A stretch of 64,000 nt of DNA. Origin: Nageia nagi. Taxonomy: Eukaryota; Pinophyta. Below, in pieces: positions 56,861-64,000 of this stretch (position 1 is the stretch's first letter; each line of letters opens with the position of its first letter). The stretch spans positions 156,922,001 through 156,986,000 of the forward strand of contig JBITNC010000001.1 of NCBI GenBank assembly GCA_050084985.1, given 5' to 3'. The position numbers and the translations under genes were made by a program. The notes beneath the pieces are model-generated. The model made no database searches, was not told the DNA's origin, and saw only the letters and a list, made by a program, of their open reading frames with translations.

Positions 56861-58030
56861 AAGAGATAACACTTGAACCAATGCTAAAAAAGCACATAGA
56901 GGTTGATTTCCTATCATCTCTATCTCCCCCATATTCAAAATCTAAGAACCCTAAGAGAACAAATGAGGGCAACTTAGAATACTTGAGAGGAAGATCCTTC
57001 ATCCCTGCAACATACCTCAAAATTTGCTTAACAACATTGAGGTGCTCAACATATGGTTTTTGCATGAATCGAGCCATCAAATTCATTGCAAAGGAAATAT
57101 CTAACCTAGAAATAATCAAATAAAGAACACTACCAATTAATTTTCTATAAGCTATAGCATATTCCAACTGAGAGTTGGAGCTGAGGGAAATAATGATTCC
57201 TGAAGAGATTGAGATTGCAACATGTCTACACTCCTCCATTCTAAACTTTTGCAAGATGTTTGATATATACTTGGAATGAGTAAGATATGTACAATCCTTG
57301 TATTGGTACACTTGCATTCCAAAGTAGTAATGCAAAATACTAAGATCAATCATTTCAAATGTTGCCTTGAGTTTGGATATGCACTTTTAAATGATTTCAT
57401 CATTGTTCTTAGTAATCAAAAGATCATCCACATAAGGGAGACTCAAGACCATGTATTTTCCTTGATTGAGCACATACAGATCGAATTCAAAGAAGCACTT
57501 GTAGAATCCAATCTCTATAAAGTATCCTAAAATATTCTTATACCAAGCTCTAGGTGCTTGCTTAAATCCATATAATGACTTCTTTAGCTTGCACATAAAT
57601 GACTCTTTTCCTTATACAATAAACCCTTTTGGTTGATTCATGTAGATTTCCACATCTAAGTCACAATTGAGAAATAAACTCTTGATGTCAAGTTGAAAAA
57701 CTTTCCATCCCTGAGCTACTAAAAGAGCAAGGATAATTATGATAGTATACATCTTTTCCATGGGAGCAAAGATTTTTTCATAATCTACACTATATTTCTA
57801 AGGAAAATCTTTAGCTATTAACCTTCCCTTGTGTTTCTCAACATCTCAAACTGAATTGAACTTGACCTTGTATATCCACTTATTTTTAATCACAATCTTC
57901 TCATTGGGATAAGGAACCAAGTCCCAAGTTTTATTTTTCATAAGCACCTCATATTCCACTTTTATAGCTTCCATCCAACACTCGTGCTTTGAAGCTTCTT
58001 TGAATGATAAGGTCTCATTTATATTTCAAT
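56844..58030 (-). pseudogene. Copia reverse transcriptase relic
   Basis: Beginning near 58020 the minus strand reads ECWMEAIKVEYEVLMKNKTW, later WKVFQLDIKSLFLNCDLDVE (first catalytic Asp in QLDIKS), then LKKSLYGFKQAPRAWYKNI (57590-57530) and SLPYVDDLLITKNND (catalytic YVDD at about 57420). The long frame 57353-56844 continues with LHYYFGMQVY, YRKLIGSVLYLIISRLDISF, LNVVKQILRYVAGMKDLPLK. Motif content is that of a complete Copia RT, and catalytic residues survive, but stops and frameshifts between pieces make it inactive. Confidence 0.9.
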
Positions 58031-58216
58031 TTAGAAAATAAGGATTTGTTCAAGGTCATGCTCCTAGTTATTCTTTATGTTGGAGAATTTTTTTTTTTAG
58101 GGTGACTTATCTACATCAATATCCAACCAGTTAGGTGCAACTAATGAGTCATCTAGATTATTAACATCCTCATAAGAAGTATATTCTTTAGGAAGTTCAT
58201 TGAACTTTATATCCCT

Positions 58217-59139
58217 TTAAATGAACATTGTTTTGTAGGATGGAAAGTAGATCCTGTAGCCTCTATGTTGACTATCATAACCCACAAAGATGAATTTTTT
58301 AGCTCTTTTATTTAACTTTTTCCTTTTATTAGAAACAATGTAGGAGAAAGCTTCACAACTAAATACCCTTAGGTGTGAAATGTTGGGTTTTATTCCTGAC
58401 CATGCCTCAAAAGGATTTTTACCTACAATGGATTTTGTGGGACACCTATTTAAGGTGTAAATTGTAGTGCTCACAACTTCACCTCATAAGAAACTAGAAA
58501 GATTACCCAACATGCATCTAGCCATATCCATAATTATCTTATTTTTTCTTTCAACAACATCATTTTGCTGAGGAGTGTAAGGAATCATAAATTACCTCTT
58601 GATTCCATACTTAGCATAAAATACATTAAATTCATTGCTATTATATTCTCTCCCATTATCTGATCTCAACATCTTGATTTTAATGTTAGTTTGATTTTCA
58701 ACTAAGGCCTTAAAATTTTTAAAACTCTCAAAGGTTTGATCTTTGAGCTCAAGTAGATAGCCAAAAGTCATTCTAATGAAGTCATTGATGAAGGTCAAGA
58801 TATAAGATGCTCCTCTAAGCAATTTAGTTTGAAAAGGACCCATCAAATTTGAATGCACAAGTTGAAGAGGTTGAGATGCTCTTGTTACCTTATCTTTTTC
58901 GAACTTTATCTATTCATCTTTCCTAGGATGCACTTCTCACATAAACCAATTTAAGGTGAAATTGAAGGAAAAACTTCCATAAGTTCTTGGTATTTCATGA
59001 ATTGAATACTTTTATGGTTAATGTGCCCTAAATGATGGTGCAAAAGATCACCTCCAGAGCACACATTTGTATCAAGACATATCTTTGTTGAAACTTGATC
59101 TATAATGTAAAGACCATATTTCATTGACCCTTTAACCAA
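58217..59139 (-). pseudogene. Copia integrase relic
   Basis: In order on the minus strand: LLHHHLGHINHKSIQFMKYQ (59050) with a downstream CEKC of the zinc-binding domain; MHSNLMGPFQT (58858, where the first core Asp of the D-L-G-P motif has become Asn/His-like text); LRSDNGREYNSNEFNVFYAK (58690, second Asp kept); and STTIYTLNRCPTKSIVGKNP, GIKPNISHLRVFSCEAF, KAKKFIFVGYDSQ-like text (58474-58217) at the end. It is related to the fragment at 1-460. The enzyme would insert element cDNA. Interrupted by several stops. Confidence 0.9.
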
Positions 59140-59329
59140 TGTGTTAAGTCTTTTCTTAATGCACTAGGAGTGTGATATGAACTCAAATGAGTACCTTTTT
59201 TTTGCAACTTGAATCATGAAGAGAAGGTTCATTCTGAGCTTAGGAACATAAAGCATATTTTCAAGAACCTTCTCATGTATCAACACATTCTCAATTCCTT
59301 GGACTTTAAAGATAGAATTATCATCTATC

Positions 59330-59420
59330 ACAACTGGATCTTTTCTATACTTATGAAAATTTTCAAACTTATCCTTTTTAAAGCATATATGATTAGTGCA
59401 ACCAAATTCAACAATCTAAT
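59330..59420 (-). pseudogene. Copia protease active-site relic
   Basis: The minus strand near 59420-59380 has a stop, then IVEFGCTNHI, where Copia proteases have W-x-V-D-S-G-C/A-T-x-H. The catalytic Asp reads Glu and the Ser reads Phe, so the enzyme is dead. Downstream text VLENMLYVPKLRMNLL matches the family's 'L.NVLYVP.LR.NLLS'. Confidence 0.8.
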
Positions 59421-60420
59421 CAGTCGAAAAAGAGCAAGTCATGGAGTACAGCCCAGCAATAAGTCCAACTTTTATATTCTTCTTCTCTTTAAAGTTCTTT
59501 ACATTTCCATTACCTTTATTCTTTTCTTTTGTTTTCTTTTTATAGTAATCAAATTTTTTGTGAATATGGATGCCATAAAAGTTACAATTTCCATCGAACT
59601 TTACCTTGGGATTTGGTTTGCTTGCTTGCCTTGCCTTTTCTATCTCTTTGCTTGAAGTAGCTATTGTTGTTGTTGCTATTATTGCTCCTTTTCTCAAACA
59701 TTTTGGAGGAAGAAGGATAAGATTTTTTTTTATAATTGGACTTCTTCTTGAAAGGAGTTTTGGTTGCTCCTAGGGCAACATTATTATCCTTTGAAGAAGA
59801 GATCAACACCTTTTTGATAAGAGTTTCCTCATGCTTCAGAAGGAGCCTAAAAAGGTTATTAAGAGAGAATACTTCTTCTTTGTCATCAAGCCTAGTATTA
59901 ATTACAATCACAAAGTTACTAAACTTTGAAGAAAGGCTTTGGAGAATGATGAATACCATGAACTCATCATGATATAATTACACCCACAAGCAACAAGTTG
60001 GGTTCTAAGGTTAATGATTTTGTTCAAGTAGATGGAAATATTTTCGTCTTCCCTTTAATGAGATTGAAGCAACTTTTGAAGAATAGTGAACCTTCTTAAA
60101 AAATTAGATCCAAGGTAAATTTTTTTGAGCTTATCCCAAGCTTCCTTTGTTGAGGTTGATGAAAAAATCATAAGAAGAACATCATATGACACTACATAGA
60201 AAATCATGGTGGTTGCCAATTCATTCTTTGTATTGTATGCCTCAAGTGTTTTCTCATCTGAAGGAGCAACAAGGTTCTTATTAACTATTTGCCAAAGCTT
60301 CCTTGCCTATAATTCAACTCTCATACGAGGTTTTCAAATACCAAAGTTAGAACCATCAAAAATATGTTTGGATAAGAAGGTGTCTCCCATTTGCTACACA
60401 AGAATATGAAAGTGTTAACC
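59416..60420 (-). pseudogene. Copia gag relic
   Basis: From about 60390 the minus strand starts MGDTFLSKHIFDGSNFGI and runs through text typical of the UBN2/gag domain (EAWDKLKKIYLGSN, RRFTILQKLLQ). Lys/Ser-rich C-terminal frames at 59959-59582 and 59697-59416 follow. The zinc knuckle near 59575 reads CNFYGIHIHKKFDYY, where the pattern C-x2-C-x4-H-x4-C now has Tyr at two Cys positions, so RNA binding by the knuckle is lost. Plus-strand open frames of 148 and 78 codons over this area are shadows. Confidence 0.85.
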
Positions 60421-63005
60421 TTTGTACGCATGTGGTTTAAAATAATGTTTTAATTATCGATACATATTTTAGATTTATTCAAGTAAATAAATCATACATG
60501 TTAAATTTAATAGAAGGGCATGCTTAATTTAAACAAAGTTCACATATGCAAAAATAGAGACTCATAATACATCCCATTTTTCAAACACTTTATCATCACA
60601 AAGTACCATAAATGTAGAGTGATATTATTTAGGCTTGTTTTCTTGTTTAAAATTAAGCCTTCAAATAGATGCCTGCAAGGTGAAGCCCAAGTACTACCAA
60701 TCCTCAACCAATTCACCTTAGACAGTAATATACTCTCACAAGGAGGAGTGCTTACTATTTTCTAAGGTTGTGACATATGTTGGATCGATAAAATTTTTAA
60801 TCTTGATTAGGTTTCATGTTATCCTCTTAGGTTATCAAGATAATCTTTGAATGGATATGCAGACATGTGGTATCACTACACACATGTTTGTCCACCTATT
60901 AGAGTTATATCTAGACCAACAGAGGAATTAAGGGCAATTGAAAAGTACAAACTTTTCATCATTTGGATCATCAAACTAAAGGCTCCATTATTCTTGTCCT
61001 CACCTCATAGCTCCCCAAACGAGTCATATTGTGGAATGTACATGTGGATGTATTCTTTTTAGGGGGTTGCTCAATCAAGGTTTGTGATTTTACATAAGTA
61101 AATAAAGCAAAAATATGAAACATGAAGTAAAGTGCATAAATGAAACATCATCCATTTGTAATTTAGAACCTTAAGAGTCCAATGGATTTTGTTTACTAAA
61201 TCCTAAAGGACATTTTTACAAAGTCCATATTTTGCACAAGTCCATTCATTAACTTTGCATAAGGGAAAAAAAATGAATGCTTAGAGAGGTATTAAAATTC
61301 CTATACATGCATCCATTCATAAAAAAATCTTTTTTTCAAGTAAAAACATAAAAAATTCCTCCCCCTTTTTACTTAAAAAAAAAAAAACTTTAAGCAACAT
61401 GATCCCTTTTTTACTTAAACATTACTAGTTTTACCTTAGTAAAAAAAGCAAAGTTTACACTAAACAATTACCATTTTTGCTTGAGTAAATTATGAAGGTA
61501 CTTAAAAAAATTGTTATACTTAGAAGTACTAAAAAATTACTCCTAGGCATTGAAGAAAAAAATTCCTTCATTTTAAAGTAAAAAATTCTCTCTTAAAACT
61601 TTAAAATAGCATTATGTTAATCAACAAAGGACAAATTGCTATAAAACTATTCTTTTTCCTTTAGTAATTATATTTTAAATAGTAGAAAATAATTTCCCTT
61701 GAAACTTGCCACATATTTCTAAAAAAGAGAGGCTTTTAAGAGGAATGATGACATATTATTGAACATTAATGCATATTTGTTCCTCTACACACTCGAAGGC
61801 AATTTTAAATGCAATTCATGATGGGCAAGTAGAAGAAAAAACATAGAAGCAACCAAAAAATAAATACAATGATAGTTTTATGGACAAAAAACTTGCCAAA
61901 AATTTATTGTAAGGAGAGAATATAGGTTTCCCTTTCTCATGATTTAAGTAAAAGATCAAGAAATAGGATGGAGCTATGAGATGGTGGAAGATCAAAACCA
62001 AAAGTTGATGAAAAGCGAGGTAGGAGGGGGCCTTGAGATGGTGGCATCCTAGCCATGAGGGGCTAGCATTGAAGGGATTTGATCGTAGTTTGACCACTTA
62101 GAGAGCTTTTTACAAGCATGGAGAGAAAGGGTGAAGAGAGAGCTACATGAGGAGGAAGGTTGAGTAAGGAGTGACGTCCATTATGGTGAGCATGAAGGGG
62201 ATGTAGTAGAAGATAGGAACATAACATGTGAAGGAGCTATGATGGAAGAAATGAATGCAGCATGAGAAGGGGGATGCAATTGGAAGGTAAGAACATAGCA
62301 CATGAAGGGGGATGTAATCGAAAGACACAAGAGAACAAAATGATTCAGTAGGGGTTTTGGAGGCTAGTTGCAAAGGATAAAGGAGCTGAGAAGCTAATGA
62401 AGGGGCCTATAGTGTTGCTGAGAGGTTGCCACTAGTGTCACAATAAGAGAGGAGAAGAGGGCTGGCGATGGAGGAGTGATCAATTGGCTAGTTGATTACT
62501 TTAAAAAAAATTGAATAAAAAACCCTACCCTATTTGAAACATTAAAAAAATATCTTATATTTTTCTAAGAAATATCCGATCTTAAAAAAAATATTATTTA
62601 ATGAAAAAATACCATTTTGTTTTCCAAAAAATATGATTTGCTTTTCATTTAAAAAAATGCATTTCAAAAAAAGGTTAGTATTCAAAAAATATTACTTTTG
62701 CAATTTGACACAAATTTTGTATAATAACCTCTTCTCTTAAAAAATTCATAGCAATTAAAAATAAATTGCAAGTAACGTAGAAGGTTAGCATAAACTAAAA
62801 AATTTTGCAATTTTATTAACCATATTATGCTAAAAATGAACTAACACATAGTGAATAATATGTTAGTAGCATGATGTAATAAAAAAAATTAACTAAGAGG
62901 GAATGAATTTATACCTTCTCTTAGTTTTACCTTAACAATGAAGGAATGAGGTGTAGAATGAGGAATGAAGATCACCAAGATGTAGAAGAAGAGATTCAAC
63001 ACCAA
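60421..63005 (-). other. Long untranslated leader of the Copia element
   Basis: About 2.6 kb between primer site and gag without coding sense. 60649-61080 is the block shared with 1485-1960. 61200-61750 has A/T/C homopolymer runs. 62100-62480 is strongly purine-rich on the plus strand, with 'catgaagggggatgtaat' and variants recurring at about 62188, 62260 and 62298. 62500-62900 is A-rich. Confidence 0.65.
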
Positions 63006-63017
63006 GCTCTAATACCA
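63006..63017 (-). other. Primer-binding site of the Copia element
   Basis: The minus strand reads TGGTATTAGAGC, then TTGGT, the initiator-Met tRNA complement with one change, two bases inside the LTR. Confidence 0.9.
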
Positions 63018-63019
63018 AA

Positions 63020-63519
63020 TGGATGGATTGAATTATAACTAATACAATCCTAAATACCCAAGATTATATGAAAGCTCTCTTAAACATCACAAACTCAAGC
63101 ATATACTATCTCACAAAGTGACTCAATATATAAAGTGGTTCCTCCAACTAGGAGTACATCCACTAACTAGATCTTACTTCATTCACAAAGATAACTCTCT
63201 TACCATCCTCCTAACTTCATCTCTTAATAACCATCCTAGATCATAACTTTGCTTCACAAATTGATGTGTAATCAAAATGAGGGGGCCTTCTATTTATAGG
63301 CCAAAATCCCCCTTTGGATCACTCTTTTAACCAGTGTACAAAGGCATAACATGCTACTCCCTTTTACCCAAGGGACATGCTCATGAGATGGAGTGTAGGA
63401 CAAGTTACATTATCATATTCACTTAAATACTTAAGGTATCTAGTGATACCATTATGTATTAATGAATTTACAAAGAGGATCATTACAAAACCTTTAATAA
63501 TGCATTATACATTACAACA
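63020..63519 (-). repeat. 5' LTR of the complete Copia element
   Basis: 500 bp, same length as the 3' LTR. TATA box at 63290-63300. The dyad at about 63424-63460 is partly decayed. Confidence 0.95.
63290..63300 (-). promoter_or_regulatory. TATA box, presumed promoter of the Copia element
   Basis: The minus strand reads CCTATAAATAG in the 5' LTR. Transcription would start some 30 bp further left and run to the 3' LTR. Confidence 0.65.
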
Positions 63520-63524
63520 ATAAG

Positions 63525-63800
63525 TATCTCCAATAGTATAAATAACAACGTTTGAAATAACCCTTTAAGGTTTTATTTTACCCTTATTTAATGACCTCAA
63601 CTGTAGCATAGACTCATGATTAATTTTTAACTGTAATATATTCATGACATAAATTATCATAATATTTACAACAATAACTCCATATACTAATACATTAGGG
63701 ATAGAGACACCATGAAAAATTACTTTAGCTTGGGAATTAGCATATGGATCCACTTTCACTTCTAGAACATAAACATTTATTTACTTCTTCTTTCATGCAC
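63525..63800 (-). pseudogene. Gypsy protease relic, active-site half
   Basis: The minus frame 63759-63565 reads VIFHGVSIPNVLVYGVIVVN followed by IM, where Gypsy proteases have IPN-V-L-I-D-G-G-A-S-V-N-I-M. The catalytic Asp is Tyr and the following Gly-Ala-Ser is changed, so the enzyme is dead. Downstream SMLQLRSLNKGKIKP matches the family. The domain continues at 55227 after the Copia insertion. Confidence 0.75.
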
Positions 63801-64000
63801 TAAGTATGCTTTGCAACTCTCTCCTCTTCTCAAAAGATAATGCCAACAATTTACCATATGTAATATTGGTAGGATACAAAGATAGATTCTCCAATATTGA
63901 ATAAGGTGCTTGGCCTTTGGATATTGAAAAGTATTAGATACTTAGTCTTCTTCACCTTATTTTCCCCTTATCATCTTTTTTCTTCTTAGCTTCTCATTCT

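Larger units (their letters stand above)
55233..63519 (-). mobile_element. Complete Ty1/Copia retrotransposon, structurally intact, coding decayed
   Basis: 8287 bp with two 500-bp LTRs (63020-63519 is 5', 55233-55732 is 3'), a primer site at 63006-63017, a purine tract at 55733-55740 and a perfect target duplication ATAAG (55228-55232, 63520-63524). The coding order on the minus strand is gag, protease, integrase, RT, RNase H, which defines Copia. The leader between primer site and gag is unusually long, about 2.6 kb. The LTRs differ at many sites and coding regions carry stops, so it is an old inactive copy. It inserted in the protease region of a Gypsy element. Confidence 0.95.
51129..64000 (-). 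mobile_element. Ty3/Gypsy element (minus strand) with a nested Copia element; cut by the window edge
   Basis: Reading leftwards: protease (63759-63525, interrupted, then 55220-55080), RT (54724-54000), RNase H (about 53900-53445), integrase (about 53400-52180), purine tract and 3' LTR (52143-51129). The gag and 5' LTR would lie right of base 64000. The complete Copia element 55233-63519 splits the protease coding region. The domain order and a single RNase H identify a Gypsy element different from the Tat element. Many stops; inactive. Confidence 0.85.

Noticed and set aside
59209-59655. 148-codon plus-strand frame
   Set aside because: It is antisense to Copia gag/protease, which has clear motifs on the minus strand.

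Overview
The window looks like intergenic DNA from a land plant, almost certainly a seed plant with a large, retrotransposon-filled nuclear genome. The evidence is plant-type Ty1/Copia and Ty3/Gypsy LTR elements, a plant L1-type LINE and plant-style pentatricopeptide repeat (PPR) gene fragments. The DNA is strongly AT-rich and CpG is scarce (judged by eye, not counted). Most coding remnants carry TAA/TAG/TGA where a Gln, Arg or Trp codon is expected, and several cysteines have become tyrosine. This is the pattern expected from long-term methylcytosine deamination. I cannot name the species; a very low-GC gymnosperm such as Welwitschia would fit, but that is inference. I see no complete, clearly functional host gene.

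Layout, left to right. (1) 1-3157 is the 5' half of a minus-strand Copia element that landed inside the 5' LTR of a plus-strand LTR element (3158-8921). That host element has no recognisable gag or pol but carries a decayed OTU-type cysteine peptidase domain. (2) 8940-20190 is an array of about 280-bp tandem repeats, split by a full-length L1-type LINE (9482-19363) flanked by a 20-bp target duplication with one mismatch. The LINE is itself interrupted at 12036 by a second LTR element of the same broad group, which carries a PDS5-like (cohesin-associated) gene fragment followed by an intact 437-codon reading frame of unknown function. (3) 20.2-31.9 kb is unstructured AT-rich DNA with at least six decayed PPR fragments, mostly on the minus strand, plus inverted copies of the 280-bp repeat and a CpG-retaining plus-strand PPR relic at about 26.7-27.7 kb. 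(4) 31896-32396 is a solo Copia LTR with a perfect 5-bp target duplication, followed by a foldback element with a tRNA-like core (34089-34498).

(5) 35186-49534 is a non-autonomous Gypsy-like element with gag and protease relics but no pol, and an in-frame decapeptide tandem repeat. Its 5' LTR is split by a nearly complete Tat-lineage Gypsy element (35873-44528, perfect TTGAT duplication). The Tat element has gag, protease, a G-patch-like motif, RT, two RNase H domains, integrase and a 193-bp tandem array in its 3' untranslated region. (6) 51129 to beyond 64000 is a minus-strand Gypsy element whose protease region is split by a structurally complete Copia element (55233-63519, two 500-bp LTRs, PBS, PPT, perfect ATAAG duplication).

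The window is therefore a stack of at least three independent nests. The most unusual content is the pair of related LTR elements whose interiors carry cellular-type sequences (OTU and PDS5) in place of the usual gag-pol genes.
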